A stretch of 12,984 nucleotides of DNA from contig JAQCLA010000045.1 of NCBI GenBank assembly GCA_027592105.1, forward strand, positions 1 to 12,984, written 5' to 3'. The translations under genes and the position numbers were made by a program. How positions within the stretch are numbered: the first letter of the stretch is position 1; every line of letters begins with the position of its first letter. The notes under the pieces are model-generated. The model was not told the origin of the DNA. It worked only from the letters and a program-made list of their open reading frames with translations, and did no database searches. Positions 1 through 5,622 of this stretch are shown piece after piece. This stretch comes from Pseudomonadota bacterium (GTDB taxonomy: Bacteria; Pseudomonadota; Alphaproteobacteria; Rhodobacterales; Rhodobacteraceae).

Positions 1-156
1 CTCACGGGTGAGCAACACCCACGATAAAGCGCCGCTCGTCGCTACGCGTACACCAAATCCGGGCTGGGAGGCGTCATAGACATCATATCGCTTATCTTTC
101 GGCTTGAGCGAACGGATGAGCGCGTCAGTCAGCCGGACCGTTGACAGCTTAGGCAT
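1..156 (-). CDS. Tyrosine recombinase (integrase), N-terminal part only
   Basis: The minus strand reads from an ATG at 156-154 to the window edge with no stop, giving the first 52 residues of a protein that continues to the left. It starts MPKLSTVRLTDALIRSLKP, followed by DVYD and PGFGVRV, the pattern of the arm-type DNA-binding domain (DUF4102) found at the start of P4-like integrases. Such enzymes integrate and excise genomic islands at tRNA genes. The catalytic domain with its R-H-R-Y residues lies outside the window, so activity cannot be judged. The ribosome binding site is weak (GGA about 10 bases upstream). The gene reads away from a tRNA 3' fragment at 299-343, which supports its role as the element's own integrase. 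Family assignment is firm; the integration role is inferred from context. Confidence 0.85.
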   Translation of the reverse strand, partial: MPKLSTVRLTDALIRSLKPKDKRYDVYDASQPGFGVRVATSGALSWVLLTRE

Positions 157-298
157 TATGGGGTTCCATATGGGTGCCAAAATTGATGGGCTAGTGTGCA
201 TCAGTATGGTACGCAACGGGACAGAATATTCAATATAATATGATATATTTAAGGAAAATGCTGAACTATGGTTCAGCGTGAAACTATCTAGCAGATAA
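157..298. other. AT-rich gap between integrase and tRNA fragment
   Basis: No gene is seen here. The stretch 228-256 is almost pure A/T, in sharp contrast with the GC-rich chromosome to the right. An 8-base palindrome CCATATGG lies at 166-173, just upstream of the integrase start. This stretch should hold the integrase promoter and, by analogy with other tyrosine-recombinase elements, integrase or excisionase binding sites, but I cannot place -35 and -10 boxes with confidence. Confidence 0.5.
260..277. repeat. Perfect 7-bp inverted repeat with TATG loop
   Basis: GCTGAAC at 260-266 is followed by TATG and then by its exact reverse complement GTTCAGC at 271-277. It lies between the integrase and the tRNA-His fragment. 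No T-run follows on either strand in terminator position, so a protein-binding site (recombinase, excisionase or repressor) is a fair alternative to a terminator. Its function is not shown by the sequence. Confidence 0.7.
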
Positions 299-343
299 TT
301 GTGGATCAGGAGGTCCCCCGTTCAAGCCGGGGCGCTGGTACCA
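299..343 (+). mobile_element. tRNA-His (GUG) 3' fragment, probable attR of integrated element
   Basis: The segment folds as the 3' part of a tRNA: anticodon loop TTGTGGA (299-305, with U33, anticodon GTG and G37), anticodon-stem strand TCAGG, variable loop AGGTC, T-arm CCCCG-TTCAAGC-CGGGG (316-332), acceptor strand CGCTGGT, discriminator A at 340 and CCA at 341-343. The bases to the left do not supply the pairing D-arm, anticodon or acceptor strands, so this is not a complete gene. GTG with A73 fits the unusual tRNA-His of many Alphaproteobacteria, where G-1 and C73 are lost. A tRNA 3' end beside an outward-reading integrase is the usual scar of site-specific integration. The intact tRNA-His would be expected on the + strand at the far left end of the element, outside the window. 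Confidence 0.75.
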
Positions 344-347
344 CCCC

Positions 348-683
348 TCACTCCCCGATGCGGAATTCCTGCACCAAGGTGCGGGTCGTGCTGTCGTAGA
401 TGCGGATCACCCCATCATCGCTGACGATCACGCTTTGCCCGTCGATCACGCTGATGCCCACCGCCCCGACCCCTGCGGGCAGGGTGAAATCGCCCGGTGC
501 CACAAACACAGGCGCAGAAGTTGCGTTCAGCCGGATGACAAGCAGCGCCACGATGGTTATGACGCCGATGATCATCACCGCGGTCAGCACCGTCACCAAC
601 ACCTTCAACCACCGAAGGGAGGCGGGCAGCGCATCGGGCAATTCCGCGTCAGGGGGCGTTTTCATGGGCAGGGCCACTCGCAT
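348..683 (-). CDS. DUF6476-like single-pass membrane protein
   Basis: This is a small protein of 111 residues from ATG 683, or 105 from ATG 665. The start at 683 has an AGGA eight bases upstream on its strand; the start at 665 has no clear ribosome binding site but overlaps the neighbour less. A charged, proline-rich N-terminus precedes one strong hydrophobic segment (about residues 26-52 of the longer form, LKVLVTV to LLVIRL). A periplasmic tail of roughly 60 residues follows, with a beta-rich pattern (GAVGISVIDGQSVIVSDDG). I match it from memory to the DUF6476 family found next to rluD in Rhodobacterales. Its function is unknown. The gene ends 4 bases from the tRNA fragment and converges on it, and it diverges from rluD with overlapping 5' ends. 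Confidence 0.75.
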   Translation of the reverse strand: MRVALPMKTPPDAELPDALPASLRWLKVLVTVLTAVMIIGVITIVALLVIRLNATSAPVFVAPGDFTLPAGVGAVGISVIDGQSVIVSDDGVIRIYDSTTRTLVQEFRIGE

Positions 684-1695
684 CGTTACGGTCCTGATCG
701 GCCCGGACCCGGCCGGCCGCCTTGATAAGGCACTGGGCGACGCCGTGCCAGAGCACGAGGCGCTCAGCCGTTCGCGGTTGGCCCGCTTGATCGCCGATGG
801 GGCCGTGGCGGTCAATGGCGCGGTTGTCACCGAACTGCGCGCCAAGCTGGCCGAGGGGGACCGTGTCGATATCACGATCGACGAGGCCACCGAAGTCGCC
901 ACCGCGCCCGAGGCCATCGCGCTGAGCGTGGTCTATGAAGACGATGAGCTGATCGTCATCAACAAACCCGCCGGGATGGTCGTGCATCCCGCACCCGGCA
1001 CGCCAGATGGCACCTTGGTCAATGCGCTCTTGCATCACTTCGGCGGCAATCTCTCGGGGATCGGCGGCGAAAAACGCCCCGGCATCGTGCATCGCATCGA
1101 CAAGGAAACTTCGGGCCTGTTGGTCGTGGCCAAATCCGACCGCGCCCATCATGGGCTGGCCGACCAATTCGCCGATCATTCCATCGAACGCGAATATATC
1201 GCGCTGTGCCATGGTGCGCCTGATCCCGGCGATCCGCGCTTGAACGGGGTGCGCGGCGTGAATTTCGAGTCGGGCGGCATCCTCAAGATCACCACCCAAT
1301 TGGCCCGCCACAAGACCGACCGCCAGCGTCAAGCGGTACTGTTCCAAGGCGGCCGCCATGCGGTCACCCGCGTCAAGCTCGAGGAAAACTTCGGCCCCGT
1401 CGCGCGCGTGGCCTGCCGGCTGGAGACAGGGCGCACCCACCAGATCCGTGTGCATATGACCCATGTGGGTCATGCCTTGATCGGCGATCAGGTCTATGGC
1501 GGGCGTAGGCGCGTGTCGGACAAAATGCTAGGCGCAGGTCTGGCCGCGCGGATCAACGTCTTTCCACGCCAAGCCCTGCATGCCGCAAAGCTTGGCTTTT
1601 GCCACCCGGTCACAGGCGACGATCTGCTGTTTTCCGCCGATCTGCCCGAAGATATGGCTGCATTGGTGCATGATCTGCGCGCGGTTACCGCCTGA
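664..1695 (+). CDS. rluD: RluD-like 23S rRNA pseudouridine synthase
   Basis: The product is a 343-residue RluA-family enzyme that isomerises uridine to pseudouridine in RNA. The ATG at 664 is set by an AGGGGG seven bases upstream (651-656); a longer reading frame starting near 400 is antisense to the neighbour and is rejected. An N-terminal S4 RNA-binding domain (LSRSRLARLIADGAVAVNG) leads into the catalytic domain. The signature GIVHRIDKETSGLLVVAK places the catalytic aspartate at residue 146. Later come the RTHQIRVH motif and LHAAKLGF near the C-terminus. S4 domain, length and HR(I/L)DK(E/D)TSG agree with RluD, which modifies helix 69 of 23S rRNA, but RluC-like specificity cannot be ruled out. 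rpoH follows in the same direction after a 156-base gap. Confidence 0.9.
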   Translation: MGRATRIVTVLIGPDPAGRLDKALGDAVPEHEALSRSRLARLIADGAVAVNGAVVTELRAKLAEGDRVDITIDEATEVATAPEAIALSVVYEDDELIVINKPAGMVVHPAPGTPDGTLVNALLHHFGGNLSGIGGEKRPGIVHRIDKETSGLLVVAKSDRAHHGLADQFADHSIEREYIALCHGAPDPGDPRLNGVRGVNFESGGILKITTQLARHKTDRQRQAVLFQGGRHAVTRVKLEENFGPVARVACRLETGRTHQIRVHMTHVGHALIGDQVYGGRRRVSDKMLGAGLAARINVFPRQALHAAKLGFCHPVTGDDLLFSADLPEDMAALVHDLRAVTA

Positions 1696-1699
1696 TCTG

Positions 1700-1711
1700 T
1701 GCGAATTCGCA
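1700..1711. repeat. 12-bp perfect palindrome upstream of rpoH
   Basis: TGCGAATTCGCA is an exact 12-base palindrome a few bases after the rluD stop and about 80 bases before the candidate rpoH -35 box. It is too short and lacks the loop and T-run for a terminator. A regulator binding site is possible but unproven. Confidence 0.45.
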
Positions 1712-1790
1712 ATGGTTCATCACGAAATTGCGACTTGCTGTTCATCTACGCGAGGCTCATGATCTGAACTCTTCGGTTCACTTCCACCTC

Positions 1791-1819
1791 TTGACAGAAA
1801 GTTAACCGATTTTACATAA
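1791..1819 (+). promoter_or_regulatory. Candidate sigma-70-type promoter of rpoH
   Basis: A perfect -35 TTGACA lies at 1791-1796. After 16 or 17 bases comes TACATA (1813-1818) or ACATAA (1814-1819) as the -10 box, about 35 bases before the rpoH start. The -35 preceded by C (CTTGAC) also resembles the -35 of alphaproteobacterial heat-shock promoters, so autoregulation by RpoH is possible. No start site was measured. Confidence 0.5.
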
Positions 1820-1851
1820 ACCCCGATGCAACCTGATAGGGGGCTTTATCG

Positions 1852-2748
1852 ATGGCCAGCTACACCAATTTGCCGGCACCGTCGCCGGAACAGGGTCTGA
1901 ACCGTTATCTCCAGGAAATCCGGCGTTTCCCGATGCTGGAGCCGGAAGAGGAATATATGCTGGCCAAGCGCTGGGTCGAAGATCAAGACCGCGACGCGGC
2001 CCATAAGCTTGTCACCTCGCATCTGCGCTTGGCTGCGAAAATCGCCATGGGCTATCGCGGCTACGGCCTGCCGCAGGCCGAGGTGATCTCCGAGGCGAAT
2101 GTGGGCCTGATGCAGGCGGTCAAGAAATTCGATCCCGAAAAGGGCTTTCGCCTTGCCACCTATGCGATGTGGTGGATTCGCGCCGCGATCCAAGAATATG
2201 TCCTGCGCTCTTGGTCGATGGTCAAACTCGGCACAACCAGCGCGCAGAAAAAGCTGTTTTTCAACCTGCGCAAGGCCAAGGCCCGCATCGGCGCGCTGGA
2301 AGAGGGTGATCTGCGCCCCGAAAACGTCGCGCGTATCGCCCATGATCTCGGCGTGACCGAGACCGAGGTGATCTCGATGAACCGGCGTCTGTCGGGGGGC
2401 GATGCCTCGCTCAACGCGACCATCGGCTCCGAGGATGATGGCGCGACGCAATGGCAAGACTGGCTGGAAGATACCGATGCCGATCAAGCGGGCGATTACG
2501 CCGAGCGGCAAGAATATGAAAGCCGGATGTCCCTGATGACACAGGCGATGGAAGTGCTCAACGAGCGCGAGCGCGATATCCTGACCCAACGCCGCCTGCG
2601 CGACGATCCTGTCACGCTCGAGGATCTGTCGGCCGTCTATAACGTCAGCCGCGAACGCATCCGCCAGATCGAGGTGCGCGCCTTCGAAAAGCTGCAAAAG
2701 CGCATGCGCGATCTGGCCCGTGAACAGGGCATGCTGGCCACCGCCTGA
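1852..2748 (+). CDS. rpoH: RNA polymerase sigma factor RpoH (sigma-32)
   Basis: The product is the 298-residue heat-shock sigma factor that directs core RNA polymerase to chaperone and protease promoters. Region 1.2 (NRYLQEIRRFPML) starts near residue 17. Region 2 contains SHLRLAAKIAMGYRGYG and, around residues 95-115, the -10-recognising YAMWWIRAAIQEYVLRSW. Then comes the RpoH box, seen as QKKLFFNLRKAK, which separates RpoH from housekeeping sigma factors. Region 4 ends with a helix-turn-helix (DLSAVYNVSRERIRQIEVRA). An AGGGGG eight bases upstream (1838-1843) fixes the ATG. The sequence matches the RpoHI type of Rhodobacter rather than the second paralogue RpoHII, from memory. A strong terminator follows 24 bases after the stop, so the gene is probably a single unit or the end of a rluD-rpoH transcript. 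Confidence 0.97.
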   Translation: MASYTNLPAPSPEQGLNRYLQEIRRFPMLEPEEEYMLAKRWVEDQDRDAAHKLVTSHLRLAAKIAMGYRGYGLPQAEVISEANVGLMQAVKKFDPEKGFRLATYAMWWIRAAIQEYVLRSWSMVKLGTTSAQKKLFFNLRKAKARIGALEEGDLRPENVARIAHDLGVTETEVISMNRRLSGGDASLNATIGSEDDGATQWQDWLEDTDADQAGDYAERQEYESRMSLMTQAMEVLNERERDILTQRRLRDDPVTLEDLSAVYNVSRERIRQIEVRAFEKLQKRMRDLAREQGMLATA

Positions 2749-2772
2749 ACGGGCGCCTCAAGCAAATCAAGG

Positions 2773-2803
2773 CGGCGCGGGGGAAAATCCCGCGCGCCGT
2801 TTT
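2773..2803 (+). terminator. Intrinsic terminator after rpoH
   Basis: CGGCGCG at 2773-2779 and the following G-run pair with TCCCGCGCGCCG at 2788-2799, forming about 11 pairs with one bulged G and an AAAA loop. TTTT follows at 2800-2803. This is a standard rho-independent terminator for rpoH. Confidence 0.85.
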
Positions 2804-2871
2804 GCATTCGCGCCTTGCCCCACGCCCCTGATGGCCGCTACCAAATGCGTCGGATGCAGGGGAAGGCGCGC

Positions 2872-3864
2872 ATGACCGATCATATTCGTTGGGGCATTCT
2901 GGGTGCTGCGGGCTTTGCGCGCAAAACCATGGCCCCCGCCTTGAACGAGGCGCGCCGCGCGCGGCTTGTCGCGCTGGCCACCCGCGATCCCGCCCGCGTC
3001 GCGCCCTTTGCCGCCATCGCGCCGGGGCTGCGGGTCCATGACAGCTATGACGCCCTTTTGGCCGATCCCGAGATCGACGCCGTCTATATCCCGCTGCCCA
3101 ACGCGCTGCATGTCGATTGGTCGATCCGCGCGGCCCAAGCGGGCAAGGCAGTTCTGTGCGAAAAGCCCATCGGCCTGCACGCGTCAGATTTCGACCGGTT
3201 GATCGCTGCGCGCGAAAAGACGGGCAAGCTGATCGCCGAGGCATGGATGCCCGCTCATCACCCGCAATGGGCCGCGGTGCGCGACTTGATCGCCGCGGGC
3301 CGCTTGGGCGCGCTGCATAGCGTTACGGGGGCCTTTACCTATGGGCTGGCCGACCCCGGCAATATCCGGCTTTCCGCCGATCTGGCGGGCGGTGCGCTGC
3401 GCGATGTGGGCGTTTATCCCATCGGGGCTTTTCGCTTCGCCACAGGCCTAGAGCCAGAGGTGATCTGGGCTGATGCGATTATGGAAAACGGCGTCGACAC
3501 CTCCGCTTGGGTGCAGGCGCGCGCGGGCGATATCCGGTTTTCCTTCCATGTCTCGATGCGCACGACCCGCTATCAATCCATGGTCTTCGAAGGCAGCCAT
3601 GGGCGGCTCAGCGTCATGGCCCCCTTCAACCCCGGCCAATATGGCCAAGCCGATCTGATCTTGGCCATCGAGGGCCAGCCCCAGCGCACCATCTCTTTCC
3701 CCGATGCGCGGCAATACGCGCTGCAAGTCGAAGCTGTTGCTGCGACCCTTCTCGACGGGGCCGCTTTCCCTTATCCTCTGGAGGCCGCGCGCGGCACACA
3801 GGCCGCAATCGACGCAGTATTTGCAACGCTGGATGAGAAAGGTGTCGGGTATGGACCGCAATGA
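2872..3864 (+). CDS. Gfo/Idh/MocA family NAD(P)-dependent oxidoreductase
   Basis: The product is 330 residues, normal for this family of cytosolic sugar, inositol or dihydrodiol dehydrogenases. The N-terminal Rossmann fold has the glycine-rich WGILGAAGFARK (residues 7-18). The family lysine lies in VLCEKPIGL (EKP at 97-99). The C-terminal domain carries GGALRDVGVYPIG (about 173-185), the usual position of the catalytic acid and substrate contacts. The start at 2872 is set by AGGGGAAGG immediately upstream (2858-2866); an earlier ATG would run into the rpoH terminator region. The substrate cannot be told from sequence. It overlaps the next gene by 14 bases, so the two are co-transcribed. Confidence 0.92.
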   Translation: MTDHIRWGILGAAGFARKTMAPALNEARRARLVALATRDPARVAPFAAIAPGLRVHDSYDALLADPEIDAVYIPLPNALHVDWSIRAAQAGKAVLCEKPIGLHASDFDRLIAAREKTGKLIAEAWMPAHHPQWAAVRDLIAAGRLGALHSVTGAFTYGLADPGNIRLSADLAGGALRDVGVYPIGAFRFATGLEPEVIWADAIMENGVDTSAWVQARAGDIRFSFHVSMRTTRYQSMVFEGSHGRLSVMAPFNPGQYGQADLILAIEGQPQRTISFPDARQYALQVEAVAATLLDGAAFPYPLEAARGTQAAIDAVFATLDEKGVGYGPQ

Positions 3865-4156
3865 TGACGACAAGATCGAGGGCCGCTTGAACGGCGAACA
3901 GCCCGATACAACCAAGGACGGGATGGGCCAGCGCCTGCTTTACATGGTGCTGATCTGGATCATGCTCAGCCTCAGCCAAACGGTTCTGACGCTGCTCACC
4001 GTGGTGCAATTCATCATCATGCTGGTCAATACCGGCGAGCGGAACAAGCGTCTGGCCGATTTCGGCACCGATCTCGGCATCTGGATGGCCAAGGCCGCGC
4101 GCTACCAATCCGCGGCCTCCGAGGTCAAACCCTGGCCTTGGACCGATCTGGATTGA
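3851..4156 (+). CDS. Small DUF4389 membrane protein
   Basis: The product has 101 residues. A charged N-terminus is followed by a long hydrophobic stretch (about residues 27-56, LLYMVLIWIMLSLSQTVLTL onward to FIIMLV), enough for one long or two short membrane segments. The tail has NKRLADFGTDLGIWMAKAARY, the pattern I recall for DUF4389 proteins. Function is unknown. AAAGG eight bases upstream (3838-3842) supports this ATG, which lies inside the end of the oxidoreductase gene, so translation is probably coupled. Confidence 0.85.
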   Translation: MDRNDDDKIEGRLNGEQPDTTKDGMGQRLLYMVLIWIMLSLSQTVLTLLTVVQFIIMLVNTGERNKRLADFGTDLGIWMAKAARYQSAASEVKPWPWTDLD

Positions 4157-4216
4157 CGCGCCTGCATCGCGGCCCATCTCCCAGCGTGACCACATCGCGC
4201 CACAGGAGCAAGCCAG

Positions 4217-4462
4217 ATGTCAGACGACACCCCGATCATCGCCCAGAAATCGCCCTTTCCTGTCGAGGTATCGGCCGGAAAGACCTATTTCTAGTGCAGC
4301 TGTGGCCGGTCGCAAAACCAGCCCTTCTGCGATGGCTCGCACAAGGGTACGCCGTTCCAACCTCAGAAATGGACCGCCGAGAAAGATGGCCGCGCGTTTT
4401 TCTGCGGCTGCAAGGCCAGCGCGAACAAGCCGCTTTGCGATGGGGCGCATAACCGGCTTTAG
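4217..4462 (+). pseudogene. Tandem CDGSH iron-sulfur protein interrupted by in-frame TAG
   Basis: From an ATG with AGGAG eight bases upstream (4204-4208), the frame runs MSDDTPIIAQ..., reaches TAG at 4292-4294 (codon 26), then continues without further stops to TAG at 4460-4462, 81 codons in all. After the first TAG come two complete CDGSH motifs: CSCGRSQNQPFCDGSH and CGCKASANKPLCDGAH. Each keeps the three cysteines and one histidine that bind a [2Fe-2S] cluster. In relatives the residue before the first cysteine is typically tryptophan (YWWC or YFWC), so one change, TGG to TAG, explains the break. No ATG lies downstream to restart translation. It may be a fresh pseudogene, a sequencing error or a readthrough gene. 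The family is certain; the state of the gene is not. Confidence 0.85.
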
Positions 4463-4569
4463 ACCCGGCGAACACTCTGCGCGAAAAGTATCCGAGCGAA
4501 TTTGTAAGGATTGACTTTTCCGACTGAAACAATCAGGTTTGGGGGCGATTCGCATCGCAGGAGCCCCCA

Positions 4570-4743
4570 ATGCCCGCGCGCCCATATGCCAGTGCTTCGC
4601 ATGAGCGCCAGACAGGCGCGGCCGTTTCGGTGGCGGCGGAATTGCTGGCGGAATTCGGCGGCGCGGTCTGCCCCTCGCTTTGCGCAGCACTCGAACGATT
4701 GATCGACCGCCAGACCACCGGCCAATCCGGGGGGGTGCGATGA
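4570..4743 (+). CDS. Unrecognised 57-residue small protein coupled to bfd
   Basis: An ATG with AGGAG six bases upstream (4559-4563) opens a 57-codon frame that ends in TGA at 4741-4743 and shares ATGA with the bfd start at 4740. The product starts MPARPYASASHERQTG, then has an alanine-rich likely helix (AAVSVAAELLAEFGG), a CPSLC pair of cysteines at about residues 34-38, and a polar tail. Codon third positions are GC-rich like the neighbouring genes. I recognise no family. The position suggests a role in the bacterioferritin module; the CxxxC pair could bind metal or form a disulfide, which is only inference. The frame could also be a translated leader that helps express bfd. Confidence 0.6.
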   Translation: MPARPYASASHERQTGAAVSVAAELLAEFGGAVCPSLCAALERLIDRQTTGQSGGVR

Positions 4744-4976
4744 TCATCTGTCACTGCACCGGCATCACCGACACCGAGATCCACAGCGCCATCGACTGGA
4801 TGCGTGCCGCCGACCCCGACACGATCATCACTCCGGGCAAACTCTATCGCGCGCTGGGCCGCAAACCCGATTGCGGCGGCTGTTTGCCGCTTTTCATGGC
4901 GACGATGGCCGCCTCACCCGCGATGGGCGTGCCGGCCCACTTGCGCGGCCTGCGCCGCCGGGAGAGCGCCACCTGA
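4740..4976 (+). CDS. bfd: Bacterioferritin-associated ferredoxin Bfd
   Basis: The product is a 78-residue [2Fe-2S] protein. It begins MIICHCTGITDTEI with cysteines 4 and 6, and a second pair lies in the CGGC of KPDCGGC around residues 44-47, the BFD-like C-x-C...C-x2-C pattern. Bfd binds bacterioferritin and passes electrons to its haem so that stored Fe(III) is reduced and released. The ATG at 4740 was chosen because it starts the conserved MIICHC and overlaps the previous stop as ATGA. bfr follows 114 bases later on the same strand, which confirms the assignment. No clear iron-responsive box could be identified. Confidence 0.92.
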   Translation: MIICHCTGITDTEIHSAIDWMRAADPDTIITPGKLYRALGRKPDCGGCLPLFMATMAASPAMGVPAHLRGLRRRESAT

Positions 4977-5090
4977 CAAGATTTTGCGCACAGGATTTTG
5001 CGTGGCGTCATAGTTCCCGAGATCTGACGTTGCCATATCACCAGCCGTTCGGGCGATGGGTCCACTGGCCAGACAAAAGGAGCAACAACC

Positions 5091-5576
5091 ATGAAGGGCG
5101 ACGCCAAAGTCATCGAATATCTCAACGCGGCGCTGCGCAGCGAACTGACGGCCGTGAGCCAATACTGGCTCCACTACCGCCTACAGGAAGATTGGGGCTA
5201 TGGCCGCATCGCCGCCAAATCGCGCGCCGAAAGCATCGAAGAGATGCACCATGCCGACAAGATGATCGCGCGTATCATCTTCCTCGGCGGCCATCCCAAT
5301 CTGCAAAAACTCGACCCGCTGCGCATCGGCCAGACCTTGCGCGAAACGCTCGAGGCCGACCTCGCCGGCGAACATGACGCCCGCGCCCTCTATATCGAAG
5401 CGCGCGATCACTGCGAAAAGGTCAGCGACTACGTCACCAAGGCGCTGTTCGAAGAACTCATCTCCGATGAGGAAGGACATATCGACTTTCTCGAAACCCA
5501 GATCGACCTGTTCGACCGTCTGGGCGAGGCGAATTACGGCCTGTTGCAGGCAAAACCCGCGAACGAGGCCGAGTGA
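5091..5576 (+). CDS. bfr: Bacterioferritin (haem-containing iron storage protein)
   Basis: The product has 161 residues, the usual size, and forms a 24-subunit shell that oxidises Fe(II) and stores ferric mineral in the cytoplasm. All key residues align by number with E. coli Bfr: E18, E51, H54, E94, E127 and H130 for the di-iron ferroxidase centre, and M52 for the haem between subunits (IEEMHHADKM). The ferritin four-helix fold is complete, so the protein should be active. AAAAGGAG eight bases upstream (5075-5082) is a strong ribosome binding site. The 114-base gap after bfd has a short direct repeat (GATTTTGCG at 4980-4988 and 4994-5002) and may hold a separate promoter. Confidence 0.97.
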   Translation: MKGDAKVIEYLNAALRSELTAVSQYWLHYRLQEDWGYGRIAAKSRAESIEEMHHADKMIARIIFLGGHPNLQKLDPLRIGQTLRETLEADLAGEHDARALYIEARDHCEKVSDYVTKALFEELISDEEGHIDFLETQIDLFDRLGEANYGLLQAKPANEAE

Positions 5577-5583
5577 CCATGCC

Positions 5584-5608
5584 GCGGTGCACCCAACCGG
5601 CGCACCGC
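5584..5608. terminator. Hairpin between convergent bfr and pepF
   Basis: GCGGTGCACC (5584-5593) and GGCGCACCGC (5599-5608) form a 10-base stem with one A-C mismatch and a CAACC loop, in the 46-base gap between convergent genes. There is no T-run on either side, so intrinsic termination is uncertain. Its position suits a bidirectional terminator or 3'-end stabiliser. Confidence 0.5.
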
Positions 5609-5622
5609 CCGCACAGCGAGCC

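Noticed and set aside
272..343. Possible complete tRNA ending at the CCA at 343
   Set aside because: TTCAGCG at 272-278 could pair partly with the acceptor strand, but only 20 bases separate it from the anticodon loop. There is no D-arm and the anticodon stem does not pair. Only the 3' part is tRNA-like.
649..1473. Minus-strand frame of 274 codons across rluD
   Set aside because: It lies opposite the well-supported RluD-like gene, has no ribosome binding site and shows no recognisable domain.
1846..2697. Minus-strand frame of 283 codons across rpoH
   Set aside because: It is a shadow of rpoH on the opposite strand, with His/Asp/Gly-rich antisense composition.
4980..5002. Direct repeat GATTTTGCG x2 before bfr as an operator
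   Set aside because: There are only two 9-base copies, 14 bases apart, with no palindromy and no known consensus. It may be chance.
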